From Enterobacter asburiae (GTDB lineage: Bacteria > Pseudomonadota > Gammaproteobacteria > Enterobacterales > Enterobacteriaceae), in NCBI RefSeq assembly GCF_007035645.1, contig NZ_AP019632.1, positions 2,480,001 through 2,544,000 on the forward strand: 64,000 nt of DNA, written 5' to 3'. Of this stretch, positions 41,709-50,512 are shown one piece after another. Position 1 is the stretch's first letter; every line of letters begins with the position of its first letter. Under the pieces are notes generated by a model. The model made no database searches, was not told where the DNA came from, and was given only the letters and a program-made list of their open reading frames with translations. Position numbers and translations under genes: made by a program.

Positions 41709-42425
41709 CTAGTAGAATTCAACTTTCGTATTCGCTGTCATTAATACTGGCTTCGGCACAGGATTCCCTGCGCTCTGCATTGTTAATTTACATATTTCAG
41801 GGACAAGCTTTTCGGTATAATGACAAGTATTCGTTGCTGTATAACCTTCCGAGTAAACTGATGTGTTTATAATTTTATAATCAAGAGGCTTCCTGTCTTT
41901 GTCAACATAAGATATTTCGTTTTTAGAGAGGACCTTACCAGAACCATAAAACTCAGAACGTATCAAATTAGAATTATCATCATAAAAATGCTCAGATATT
42001 TTCTTACCCAAATAATAGGTGTCTTTAATTAAGCCATTCGAGTAAAGACTATATCGCAACTCGTCACCATTTTCATTTTTAGTCAAAATATTACATTTTT
42101 CATCGAGCTGTATAGAGAAAGGCTTACCATCTCTTTGGCCAACAAGACTACCATTGCTATTTTTTAGATTTGTTTCATGACCAGACGAAACGTTATCAAG
42201 ATCTAAGCTTTCGACACAACCATTCTTAGCTAGTCTGATGGCTATTTTATAAGTGACCTTACCATTTTCTTCAACATCAGTATCTAATGATTTGACAGCT
42301 CCTTTAACTGGATTGAAATCAAACATAGTAGATAAATTATAGAGGAGAGGTATGTAATTGTTATCAGCTAAAGCCATGCCTGAAAATAAGGAAGTACAAA
42401 GGAAAAGAGTAGATATTTTTTTCAT
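41709..42425 (-). CDS. Exported protein of unknown function inserted between tail genes I and J
   Basis: A 238-residue protein with a signal peptide (MKKISTLFLCTSLFSGMALA) and a mature part rich in Asn, Lys and Tyr. Around residues 120-175 there are short repeats like LRYSLYSNGLIKDTYYLG and SEHFYDDNSNLIRSEFYGSG, resembling the MORN-2/toxin-antitoxin type beta repeats. It is notably AT-rich compared with J and I. The start at 42425 is preferred; a TTG at 42443 would hide the signal peptide. It is not a tail gene and looks like a moron cargo gene acting in the periplasm or envelope. Confidence 0.72.
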   Translation of the reverse strand: MKKISTLFLCTSLFSGMALADNNYIPLLYNLSTMFDFNPVKGAVKSLDTDVEENGKVTYKIAIRLAKNGCVESLDLDNVSSGHETNLKNSNGSLVGQRDGKPFSIQLDEKCNILTKNENGDELRYSLYSNGLIKDTYYLGKKISEHFYDDNSNLIRSEFYGSGKVLSKNEISYVDKDRKPLDYKIINTSVYSEGYTATNTCHYTEKLVPEICKLTMQSAGNPVPKPVLMTANTKVEFY

Positions 42426-42478
42426 TTTTGAATCTAAGCTCAAGTTACCCCATATTAAGTAAGCTCATTACACCATGC

Positions 42479-43081
42479 TTACTGCTGATCTTCAACATAG
42501 ATACCGGCGGAGATGATCGCGCCACCTATACGGCGCCGTCCGTACAAGAGAGGTACCGGATTGCCCTGAGCTGTCGTATTTGTTACTCCACCAAAGGCAT
42601 AACTAGCCTTGTTGTCTGCCGATTGCTTGCTCGCAAGTCCGGTTGTCTGTGGAGATAGCATCTGCACAACACCGCCAAGGGCCATCGCAGCGCCAAATTG
42701 CATTAGAGGTACGCCAACAGCACCACCTCCAAAGTATGACGCCACAGCACCAACTGCGACCAAAGCCACGCCTAAGATGGTCTGGAATACTCCACCACGT
42801 TTACTCCCGAGGATAACCGGCGCGATACGGATATCAGCGGTGCTCTGATCCATAGAGAGTTCATCATCGTTCAGGTTACGCTTTCCACTGAATACAGCGT
42901 AAGTAAGCCCGCGCTGCTTACTAGTATTCAGGAAACGCTCAAAACCCGGCACGATCACACACAATGCACGAACGGCTTCTTTAGGCGAAGCAACAGAAAG
43001 TTTGAATTCACGACCAAATGTTGAGCCAAGTATTCCATAGAGGCGTATGGTTCTCATCGGCTGACCAGTTAAAAATGTCAT
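42479..43081 (-). CDS. Tail assembly protein I
   Basis: A 200-residue homologue of lambda gpI. The N-terminus (TIRLYGILGSTFGREFKLSVASPKEAVRALC) is a ubiquitin-like fold, followed by a glycine-rich hydrophobic stretch (VALVAVGAVASYFGGGAVGVPLMQF in part). It helps tail tip assembly with K. The start at 43081 has GGAGG six bases before it; the longer frame would begin on a TTG inside that site. It has unknown AT-rich genes on both sides, unlike the lambda order K-I-J. Confidence 0.88.
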   Translation of the reverse strand: MTFLTGQPMRTIRLYGILGSTFGREFKLSVASPKEAVRALCVIVPGFERFLNTSKQRGLTYAVFSGKRNLNDDELSMDQSTADIRIAPVILGSKRGGVFQTILGVALVAVGAVASYFGGGAVGVPLMQFGAAMALGGVVQMLSPQTTGLASKQSADNKASYAFGGVTNTTAQGNPVPLLYGRRRIGGAIISAGIYVEDQQ

Positions 43082-43175
43082 ACATGCCTCCAAAGTCTCT
43101 CTTGACTAAGAGAGACTGTTAATGTTGATAGACTTTTTGATGTTTTTACCACGCAATCCAAGAATTCAAATCAAC

Positions 43176-43787
43176 TTACTTATTATTGGCTGACGGATTA
43201 GCAACTTCTGGGTGTTTTTTATTGAATTCTATAAAGCTACTTGGGCATTCCTTTGAAAGTAAATAATAATTTACTAAACATGCATCCGCCTTAGCTTCAT
43301 CGCTCGAATGATACACACCATCTGCCAAAGATAATGTCGGAGCTAAATACCTGGCTTTAATCAACTCTTGCCCCAACGCCAAAGCATCCTTAGAAGTAGC
43401 TGCTAAACAAGACGTAAGAGCACCGTCAAATAACGTCTTATTACCTTTGCAATTTAAGGACGCATCTAAGAAGGACTCCTGTAAATCGGTGCGCACTTGA
43501 ATAAATGCAGGATCAGTAATATTTGAACCAGCCAAGATTCCTATCAGACCTAACCCACCTCCGATTGTAGCAATGGCTGAACCGTTGGCGAGGTTCAAAT
43601 CTCCCCATACCAACCATCGCAACAGGAAAAAACTCACTGCTACGGACGTTATCAAATATCCAAACCCAGTCCATAGATTGTGACTGTGCCCGAAGAAACT
43701 CAAGCATGCAAGCCCGACCCCAACGACAAATGGAACGCAGACCACGACCATTTTAATATAAAAATTATTCAAGTTGACAAATGCCAC
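43176..43787 (-). CDS. Membrane protein of unknown function inserted between tail genes K and I
   Basis: A 203-residue protein with three predicted membrane helices in the first half (MVVVCVPFVVGVGLACLSFF, LWTGFGYLITSVAVSFFLL and IATIGGGLGLIGILAG) and a soluble C-terminal half with several cysteines (LNCKGNKTLF, LTSCLAATSK, DACLVNYYLLSKECPSSF). I do not recognise it. Its AT-rich composition and its place between K and I mark it as a moron. It could act in exclusion or in the lysogen envelope, but nothing in the sequence proves that. Confidence 0.68.
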   Translation of the reverse strand: MAFVNLNNFYIKMVVVCVPFVVGVGLACLSFFGHSHNLWTGFGYLITSVAVSFFLLRWLVWGDLNLANGSAIATIGGGLGLIGILAGSNITDPAFIQVRTDLQESFLDASLNCKGNKTLFDGALTSCLAATSKDALALGQELIKARYLAPTLSLADGVYHSSDEAKADACLVNYYLLSKECPSSFIEFNKKHPEVANPSANNK

Positions 43788-43823
43788 ATTAATATCCGTT
43801 AATGAAGTAAGTTGGACTCATTA

Positions 43824-44537
43824 TTATATAAACTTCGATTGATGGCGAAGGATTTTGTTTGTCCTCTCACGCCAATACCCACCATATGGCACACGCTGGC
43901 TTAAATGACCGTAAAGATGATGAAGTAAGATATCACCTTCAAGCAATATGCCGGCATGGTTCCACTTGCTAGACTGAACTTGCATGATCACCATATCCCC
44001 CGGTTGCAGCGGCCCGTCGAATTCACGGAAACCACACTCATACCAGCAATCCTGATAGAAATTGTCCGGATAGCAGTCCTCCCACCACGGATAATCAACA
44101 CGGTAATCTTTCAATTCGATACCATGTTCCTGCCTGTAATAGCTCATCACCAGTCCCCAACAGTCATAGTGTCCAAGCACAAACGGCCGCCCGATCAGTG
44201 GCAAATCACCGCGGGGAGTGATGGTGCGAAAGTCGCCTTCCGGCCAACTAACAATATGCCAGGGCAGCAACGTTGCATCGCATTGAGCCTTGTCCAGTTC
44301 GCTTGGTTGGGTCGTCGCGTCGGGGTGGCTATGTACGATTCCCGTTATCGTCCCCCAGTCTTCAGCAGCAGCGTAATCCTCTGGCGAAAGGTGAAACTGT
44401 TCCGTTGGTTCGGCAGCCAGATTACGGCATGGGAAATAGCGTTCCACCCGACTTTTCTGCGCTATTACACCACAGCATTCGCGGGGATATTCTTTCGCGG
44501 CATGCACCAGGATGTCCTGAATTGTTTTCTGACGCAT
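43824..44537 (-). CDS. Tail assembly protein K (JAMM protease plus NlpC/P60 domain)
   Basis: A 237-residue lambda gpK homologue. The N-terminal JAB/MPN domain carries HSHPDATTQPSELD, the JAMM metal motif. The C-terminal NlpC/P60 domain has the catalytic Cys in GHYDCWGLV and a His in KWNHAGILL. It processes or assembles the tail tip, and its peptidoglycan-cleaving domain may help entry. It starts one base away from the L stop. Confidence 0.92.
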   Translation of the reverse strand: MRQKTIQDILVHAAKEYPRECCGVIAQKSRVERYFPCRNLAAEPTEQFHLSPEDYAAAEDWGTITGIVHSHPDATTQPSELDKAQCDATLLPWHIVSWPEGDFRTITPRGDLPLIGRPFVLGHYDCWGLVMSYYRQEHGIELKDYRVDYPWWEDCYPDNFYQDCWYECGFREFDGPLQPGDMVIMQVQSSKWNHAGILLEGDILLHHLYGHLSQRVPYGGYWRERTNKILRHQSKFI

Positions 44538-44538
44538 G

Positions 44539-45294
44539 TTAACTCCTGATCAAAGATGTTCCAGGAAAACCACCGAAAGGAAGTTCATTGTGTTCACCAA
44601 ACCGAAGCTTGCAGGCGGTGAGCGTGCCGTTACATTCATCCAATGAGGGATCGCTTACCGGATTGTTGTTTTTGTCGAAGTAAAGCGTGCCCGTATAATC
44701 GCACCCATCGCCGGTGCGGTACTTATTCCGGATGCACCAGGTACACAGGGAATGAAGCTGCCTGGTCGGGATCATCAACCCCTGCAGATCCATCGGGCTG
44801 GTAAGAACAAACTCGATACTTTCACCGGGAAGCTCGCTATTTTTACCGTCGATATAGAAAACCCGCTTTCTCACCTGCAAGGGATCTGCTGTTGGATTTC
44901 CATCCGGGAAATTGCGCTCATCCAGGTAATGCGCAAAAGTTTCATGAATCGTAACTTTGGCCTGCAGCATATCGTCATATGCCAGACAGAGCGCAGTGAT
45001 AGAACTGTCAATGTTGGCAACGGTGAGCGTCGGCTGGGCGCTACTGCCATCGGTTGAAGCTTCCAGTCCCTCGAGCTTATATGGCCAGGCACCATACTCT
45101 TCGCCCTGCCACCAGATACTCTTCGCCTTTAACTTTGATTCGTCGCCACCAGCCGCCGTAATCTCTTCTTCAGTATGCGGGAGGTTATAAGCGTGAAAGC
45201 GCAGAACGTCGTCCAGACCAAACGTAGAACCGTCTACCTCAAGAAGACGTATTTTTTCACCCGGTTCGAGGCGTTGATAATCTTCAGTAATCAT
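44539..45294 (-). CDS. Minor tail protein L
   Basis: A 251-residue homologue of lambda gpL, which forms the tail tip near the tube. A C-terminal cysteine set (LCTWCIRNK, GDGCDYTG, DECNGTLTACKLRFG) fits the iron-sulfur cluster site known in gpL. GGFPGTSLIRS ends the protein. It overlaps M by four bases (ATGA) and K by contact, consistent with one late transcript. Confidence 0.9.
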   Translation of the reverse strand: MITEDYQRLEPGEKIRLLEVDGSTFGLDDVLRFHAYNLPHTEEEITAAGGDESKLKAKSIWWQGEEYGAWPYKLEGLEASTDGSSAQPTLTVANIDSSITALCLAYDDMLQAKVTIHETFAHYLDERNFPDGNPTADPLQVRKRVFYIDGKNSELPGESIEFVLTSPMDLQGLMIPTRQLHSLCTWCIRNKYRTGDGCDYTGTLYFDKNNNPVSDPSLDECNGTLTACKLRFGEHNELPFGGFPGTSLIRS

Positions 45295-45638
45295 GGTGCG
45301 TATGCCTGTTTGAAGGTTGCTTTTATGGTCATCACTTTGCTGGATAGCGGCTGGGCTTTAATGGAATCAGCTTCAATCCGGTATAAACCGGTTTCGCCAA
45401 CAGGAGACGTCCAGATAAAGGATTTTGTGATGTGCTTGCGGCAAAAACTCAGCGCATCGAGCATCTCTGCCTTTTTTCCCGTTAAGGTCATCGGCCATGA
45501 CTGTTTTTCAGGGTTGATGCCTTCACCGGCGATCTGTTCAAAGCCGTCTCCGAAGGATGCAGAGCGTGTTGCGTAAGTGAACTCCCCTTCCATTCCCGCT
45601 TGAATCTGGGTTCGCCAGGTAAATGTTTCGATCGCCAC
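45291..45638 (-). CDS. Minor tail protein M
   Basis: A 115-residue homologue of lambda gpM. It begins with AIETFTWRTQIQAGM, with a GTG start at 45638 that has GGAGG at proper spacing; the open frame reaches five codons further up across that site. FGDGFEQIAGEGINPEKQSWPMTLTG is typical of the family. It is part of the tail tip ring. An intrinsic terminator lies just upstream. Confidence 0.87.
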   Translation of the reverse strand: MAIETFTWRTQIQAGMEGEFTYATRSASFGDGFEQIAGEGINPEKQSWPMTLTGKKAEMLDALSFCRKHITKSFIWTSPVGETGLYRIEADSIKAQPLSSKVMTIKATFKQAYAP

Positions 45639-45653
45639 CTTTCCTCCGGGCAT

Positions 45654-45678
45654 AAAAAAACCCAGCGAAGGCTGGGTT
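45654..45678 (-). terminator. Intrinsic terminator upstream of M
   Basis: On the minus strand AACCCAGC / GCTGGGTT with a CTTC-like loop is followed by seven T, between the gene at 45703 and M. Confidence 0.88.
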
Positions 45679-45702
45679 AATCACGTGAGATCCTATTTAT
45701 TA

Positions 45703-46059
45703 TTAAAACGATTCCACAGTCGAAATTCGGTAGACATAAGGCCCACGTTGCGATCCGTTCTCGTCAATTTCGTTGTATGTAATGATGCCGTCAACATTTA
45801 GAGGGACATCCAATACATCAATTGTGGCTATGTTTTTGTGGATTGTTGACCCCCAATCAAGAAGGGCTAAACCTTTCCCAAATTCTTCCATTACAAATGG
45901 GTATCGTTCGACTCCCCATGCCTCGTAGTTTTCTACAACGCCAAAACCGAAGGAAGCATTGTCATAATTGAGTTTTTTGTCATTCAGAACTGGAGAAACG
46001 AATGAAATACTCGATTTTTCATCCCCGACCCATAGAGCCGTCACCTTAACTGAAGCCAT
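45703..46059 (-). CDS. Hypothetical protein between tape measure and tail tip genes (118 aa)
   Basis: A 118-residue protein that I do not recognise. It begins MASVKVTALWVGDEKSSISF and has an aromatic, acidic middle (NYEAWGVERYPFVMEEFG) and ends in PYVYRISTVESF. AAGGGA precedes the start, with 119 bases separating it from the tape measure. Lambda has no gene here. It may be a small tail accessory or a moron. No membrane segment or signal peptide is seen. Confidence 0.62.
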   Translation of the reverse strand: MASVKVTALWVGDEKSSISFVSPVLNDKKLNYDNASFGFGVVENYEAWGVERYPFVMEEFGKGLALLDWGSTIHKNIATIDVLDVPLNVDGIITYNEIDENGSQRGPYVYRISTVESF

Positions 46060-46178
46060 TTCGTGTCCCTTAAGCCATTAATTTCAGTGACATAATCATA
46101 CCAGTCAAAATGCCCGGATGGTGGTTATTTATGGCACGATTACCAAAAAGGGATATAACAAATAACGGTCACTATTCA

Positions 46179-49091
46179 TCATCTCGATCTCGTCGCATTC
46201 CAGATTAGACCACCAGGCTGAAGCTGTTTGGCAATTCCAGTACGAACAGACTGATCGATGGTCTGTTTGTAAGCCCGAGAAATAGCATCGTTATTGCCGG
46301 AAGTCTGCTGGTGAGTGTTCTGGTTTTGAACGACCACGGAAGTTTGAACGGTTACGCCGCCAGCTGCATTCGATTGCAGCCCATACATTGGGGCTGTGCC
46401 AACATAACCACCGTTTGCATACCCCTGAGCTCCACGCATAAGCGCATAGAGATTGCCAACACCTAATGCACTTGTCGCTTCCTTCGTAAACACAAACTCA
46501 CCGCCGTGTACAACGCCTTTCGGTTGGTATTTACCGCCATCTCCCGTGTAGCCGCCTCCATCAAAACCGGGGACCAAACCACCACCTGAGAAACCAAAGA
46601 ACGCGCCGATACCGGTTCCACCAAACGCTGACTTCATTCCATTAACCAGAGCCAGTTGGGTCAGCATCTGGGCGATGCCCTTGAGGAAAGTGGAAAGGAA
46701 ATCTGAGAAGTTAGATTTACCTGTTGTGAAGAAATCAGTCAGGGTGCTGGCCATGCCGGTGAATGCGTTGCTGGTAACCGTCTGCACCTGGGAGTAGACA
46801 TTGGTCGCGCTGTCTTCGAAATCAGCCCAGCCCTTTTTCGCGCCGGTCAACCAGTCGCCACGCAACCTGTCCTCTGCATCATAGTAATCATTCGCCGCTT
46901 TAAGCTGCTTCTTATATCCGCCATCATCCAGCGAACCACCTGAATTTTTCCAGCCGGCGGCGAGCTGGCTCTTTGCCAGCTCTCGCTGCGCCTGGCGGTC
47001 ACTCATCCCCGCGCCACCCAGTAATGCGGCCTGTTTCTCAGCCATCTGCGTGACGTATTTCTGCGAGGTATCCATGCGCTTGTTCAGCAGTTCCTGCGCG
47101 GAAATCTGATCACCCAACAGGGCTTTCTGCCGCGCTAACTGCAGCGCCTGGTCTTTACTCGCCAGCAGGGATTGTTCCTGCTTTGTCAGTGAACGTGAAC
47201 GCAAGGCCTCCTCCAGCACCTGAAATTTCGCTTCAGTCGTCCACAGATCTTTGCGCTGCTGGCTGATGGTGTCGTTCAACCCTTTATGCTGCTGCAGCGC
47301 GCGTAACTGTGCCTGAAGCGCCAGTAACTCGGCCTGAGCAGCATCCGTGCTGCGATCGCCAGCCGATATAGTGCCCTGCTTTCCGGTTTTCGACTTTTTG
47401 CCAAAAGCAGCGACTTCTTCTCGATCCTTCTGTGTGGTCGCGGTTTTTATCTTGCGGGTGGTATCAAGGTATTTACTTGCACTAATGTCTGCGGCATCCC
47501 AGTCTTTTTTCAGCTGAGAAACGCTGTCGCCATAAGCACCGGCCATTTGTTCGTTATAGTCCTGCCATCCCTGCAGAGTATCTGTTTTCGCCCAGTCAGG
47601 AACGAGATTAATCGCGGCAGCGATAGAGGAAGAAATGATCTGGTTCAGTTTCTGGAAAACTATCGCAACGCTGTAATAAATTGCGTTGAATTCCTTCAGT
47701 GTGTTTGATGCCAGCTCAGCTACCCACTGACCGATATTCTGCATGGCCTCAGACGCCCAGTCTTTGATATCCAGCCACAGGCGACCAAACGGTGTCAGCG
47801 AGTCGTAAGCCTGCTCTCCACGTTCTGCCATCGTATCGCCAAACAGGTCCATAGCCTGTGTAACGGCCGCGGTCTGGTCCTTCTGTTTCACCAGCTCATC
47901 AATGTGCTTAAGCTGCGAAACAGTCAGGAAATTGTATTGTTCGTTTAGACTCTGAAGGGCTTTAACCGGATCCTTTTCTATATCCTGATATGCCTTGGTG
48001 ATGTCCTGCGCCGAAACAATACCGGTTTGAACTGCTAGTGCCGTAGAGCCTGCCACTTTTTCAAGCTGCTGCTGTGTAAGCGATCCCATGCTAATCAGTT
48101 CAGTCATCAGACTTTGAACGGTTTCTACAGTAGCGCCAGTAGAGGCAGCAATCGACTGGGAGGAAGCCATTATCTGGAGCGCTGACGTGCCTGCAATGTT
48201 GCCAGTCCTGATAATGGCCTTGTTAATTTCGTCGTAGGCTGTGAAGTAGTCCGCTCCCGCTTTTGCAGCAATCAGAACAGCACCGGCCAGGCCACCAATG
48301 GCCACTCGGGCAGGAGTCACCATCGATAACATCGCTTTCAGAGCATTGCCTACACCGCCAAACGAATCGCGCAGCTGGCCACCCTGCTGAATGGCTACCA
48401 TATAAACCGGCATACCGGACGCCAATGAAGTTACGATGTCGGTCATTTGCATTGGTAGATAACGCATCGCGTTGCGGTATTGCCCCGCGCTGATCGCTCC
48501 TGACTTCCACGCTTCCTCCTGCTCTTTCAGTCGGGCGATCATCGGTGCAGCACGATCGGACACGCCAAGTTGGGCTGCTTTTAGCTCTAACAGTTCTGCG
48601 CGCGTTTTTCCGATTGCTGTGACCTGCTCTTCCAGCGAATCGATAAAGGTTTTGCCCGCCGCCGCTGCACGCTGCGCTGCCTGTGCCTGTTCAATGCGAG
48701 CCCGCCCCTCTGCGGTCTCAGACTCCATGACCTGCGCCAGTTTAGCTCGGGTCGTCTCAAGCACGCTGTTGTAGCGAGTAAAGTCCTCGTCTCCCACCAG
48801 CCCTTTACCGCGAAACTTCGCCAGGCTCTCCTGGATCGTGTCCAGTTCATCCAGCGCCTTGTTGACCGGGCTGATTTTATTCAACAGGTTCTGCAGCTCC
48901 TGGCGCTGTTGCTTCAGGCTTTCGCTGTTCTTCTTCTGGTTGTCGATACCGGTGCGGAACGTACTGTTCAGGTCATCCGCTTTACCTGCCGCGGCGGACG
49001 CGGTCTCCTGAAAGCGATCCAGTGCCTGATTACCGCGCTCCAGCTCACTGGTATTTACACGCAGGGAAATCGTGGCGATATCGTTACTCAT
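46179..49091 (-). CDS. Tape measure protein H
   Basis: A 970-residue tape measure, somewhat longer than the 853 residues of lambda gpH, so the tail should be a little longer than lambda's. A coiled-coil N-terminus (LERGNQALDRFQETASAAAGK), a hydrophobic segment near residues 260-285, long helical repeats through 700, and a Gly-rich C-terminal part (GGGLVPGFDGGGYTGDGGKY and TPLYG-like repeats) are all seen. Its start overlaps the end of the GT frame by one base (TAATG). Confidence 0.93.
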   Translation of the reverse strand: MSNDIATISLRVNTSELERGNQALDRFQETASAAAGKADDLNSTFRTGIDNQKKNSESLKQQRQELQNLLNKISPVNKALDELDTIQESLAKFRGKGLVGDEDFTRYNSVLETTRAKLAQVMESETAEGRARIEQAQAAQRAAAAGKTFIDSLEEQVTAIGKTRAELLELKAAQLGVSDRAAPMIARLKEQEEAWKSGAISAGQYRNAMRYLPMQMTDIVTSLASGMPVYMVAIQQGGQLRDSFGGVGNALKAMLSMVTPARVAIGGLAGAVLIAAKAGADYFTAYDEINKAIIRTGNIAGTSALQIMASSQSIAASTGATVETVQSLMTELISMGSLTQQQLEKVAGSTALAVQTGIVSAQDITKAYQDIEKDPVKALQSLNEQYNFLTVSQLKHIDELVKQKDQTAAVTQAMDLFGDTMAERGEQAYDSLTPFGRLWLDIKDWASEAMQNIGQWVAELASNTLKEFNAIYYSVAIVFQKLNQIISSSIAAAINLVPDWAKTDTLQGWQDYNEQMAGAYGDSVSQLKKDWDAADISASKYLDTTRKIKTATTQKDREEVAAFGKKSKTGKQGTISAGDRSTDAAQAELLALQAQLRALQQHKGLNDTISQQRKDLWTTEAKFQVLEEALRSRSLTKQEQSLLASKDQALQLARQKALLGDQISAQELLNKRMDTSQKYVTQMAEKQAALLGGAGMSDRQAQRELAKSQLAAGWKNSGGSLDDGGYKKQLKAANDYYDAEDRLRGDWLTGAKKGWADFEDSATNVYSQVQTVTSNAFTGMASTLTDFFTTGKSNFSDFLSTFLKGIAQMLTQLALVNGMKSAFGGTGIGAFFGFSGGGLVPGFDGGGYTGDGGKYQPKGVVHGGEFVFTKEATSALGVGNLYALMRGAQGYANGGYVGTAPMYGLQSNAAGGVTVQTSVVVQNQNTHQQTSGNNDAISRAYKQTIDQSVRTGIAKQLQPGGLIWNATRSR

Positions 49092-49710
49092 TACGCCCTC
49101 TCTTTATGCATAATTTTTAGCGCAGCACTTTCCATCACCCGGATGTCCGAAAGCGCGGTTGCCTCGTCGTCGACGTTGTGCAGACGCATTACCCAAGGCA
49201 AAACGTTATAGTCGAGCCCGGACGCGCCGCCCATTCCCGTTCGCCATTGCGTGCTGACAGCCTGAAATACCAGGAATGAAGGCCAGATATCGGGCCAGAC
49301 ATCTACGAAATTATCGTCATAGTCATCCGGCGTAAGCCCGTAAGGCGCCAGATCTGCCGCGGTGGGTTCAGGCGTATAGAACGCAGAGGCAACCGCTATC
49401 AGTTTTTTTCGCGCTGCCCCATCAGCTCGCGGTAGTAGGTTTCCGGGATGGCCTTCATCGCCGCCGGATAGTTCTCCAGCAGCACCGACAGGTTTTCCGC
49501 GTTGAATGCGTCGGGAAGTGCCCAGCCAGCAATGATTTCCATCAGAAAATCAGTGGCGGTTTTGCCATCCATTTTCTCCAGATCCGCAAGTTCTTTGAGT
49601 GGCTTGTGATTAAACGTGAAGGTCAGCACACCATCCTCATCGCCGGCTCGGGGGATCGAGACATTGGCTTTAAATGTTGGTTTGGGCTGAAGAGTGAATT
49701 TGGTCGCCAT
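49091..49710 (-). CDS. Tail assembly chaperone GT fusion made by -1 frameshift
   Basis: The -1 frame after G is open from the slippery site to 49091, adding about 103 residues: it reads on as KLIAVASAFYTPEPTAADL and has PYGLTPDDYDDNFVDVWPDIWPS, similar to DUF1799 phage proteins, ending in KIMHKERA. The coordinates span both frames. The frame change from G to T is exactly -1, and its stop overlaps the H start by one base. In lambda, gpG and gpGT are both required for tail assembly, and the slip is rare. I infer the same here. Confidence 0.85.
49399..49710 (-). CDS. Tail assembly chaperone G (zero-frame product)
   Basis: A 103-residue helical protein corresponding to lambda gpG, ending LMGQREKN. 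It binds the tape measure during tail assembly. The stop directly follows a slippery heptamer, so a fraction of ribosomes would shift into the T frame to make GT. It is preceded by a terminator and follows the major tail protein. Confidence 0.9.
   Translation of the reverse strand: MATKFTLQPKPTFKANVSIPRAGDEDGVLTFTFNHKPLKELADLEKMDGKTATDFLMEIIAGWALPDAFNAENLSVLLENYPAAMKAIPETYYRELMGQREKN
49402..49408 (-). promoter_or_regulatory. Slippery heptamer A AAA AAC for -1 frameshift in G/T
   Basis: Read in frame, GAA AAA AAC TGA contains A AAA AAC, a canonical X XXY YYZ slippery sequence, immediately before the G stop. It is the last sense position of G and is at the only place that links G to the open -1 frame. 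Confidence 0.87.
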
Positions 49711-49726
49711 CGATACCTCTTAACTG

Positions 49727-49751
49727 AAAAAAGCCTCCACAATGGGAGGCA
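49727..49751 (-). terminator. Intrinsic terminator between V and G
   Basis: On the minus strand GCCTCCC / GGAGGC with an ATTGT-type loop is followed by six T. Confidence 0.85.
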
Positions 49752-49774
49752 TGGAATAGTGAAAGCTCTGACGG

Positions 49775-50446
49775 CTAGGCGGCAGCGTCAGTCACCTTGT
49801 AGAACGTCATCGCCGGTGACTGCAGGTTTAGCACCACACTCACTGTCTCTACCTCGTTAACTGCAGTAGTTGGCGTATCGTCAAAGGACGCCGTGGCCGC
49901 CCAGTAACGGTTTTCCTTCGCCTTCGGCACGTACATGTAAGCCGCAATCGTCTCTTCGTCTTCGTCCAGTTGGCGCAGCAACGGATATACCGGGAGAGTT
50001 GAGTCGTGAGCAATCGAGTAGGTCTGAGAGACTGCGGATTTATAGGTATTCAGGTTTCGCTGGCGGTCGTCGCTCAGGAACTGAATCTGTGTGGTGTTCT
50101 GATCGCCACCAGATTTCGACACCTCAGTAATTTGCGGCAGCTCGGTCCATTCAAGAACCTTGCGGATCGAACCGGTACCGCCACCAGCGGCATATTTGTT
50201 TTTGTTGGTGGTATTGATATTGCGAAGAGTTACGGCGCTTTCGGCAATCGCATCAATTTTTGCAATGACGTTATCAACACCGGACCAGTTGCAGTTCACA
50301 TGAACAATATCACCCACCTTGAGTGCGTCCGCTTCACTCACGGTGATCACCATATTTTCGGCGTTCGTCGCCCCGGTGAAAGATATGGCTGGGCCATAGC
50401 CCGATGCCAGATAGACGTGGGCGCCATTAGGCAATGCAAAGCCCAT
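49775..50446 (-). CDS. Major tail tube protein V
   Basis: A 223-residue tail tube protein. It begins MGFALPNGAHVYLASGYGPA and shows the beta-rich, polar composition of siphophage tube subunits, with a central insertion around GDIVHVNCNWSGVDNVI. It stands between the tail terminator U and the G/T chaperones, the standard order. Its C-terminal half has VYPLLRQLDEDEETIAAYMYV, close to N15-type tube proteins as I recall them. Confidence 0.85.
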   Translation of the reverse strand: MGFALPNGAHVYLASGYGPAISFTGATNAENMVITVSEADALKVGDIVHVNCNWSGVDNVIAKIDAIAESAVTLRNINTTNKNKYAAGGGTGSIRKVLEWTELPQITEVSKSGGDQNTTQIQFLSDDRQRNLNTYKSAVSQTYSIAHDSTLPVYPLLRQLDEDEETIAAYMYVPKAKENRYWAATASFDDTPTTAVNEVETVSVVLNLQSPAMTFYKVTDAAA

Positions 50447-50512
50447 ATTGGTTACTCCTTTAGAAACGGGAAAACCGGCAAAGAGCCGGTCAGGTTTAGT
50501 AGGTTGTGAGGA

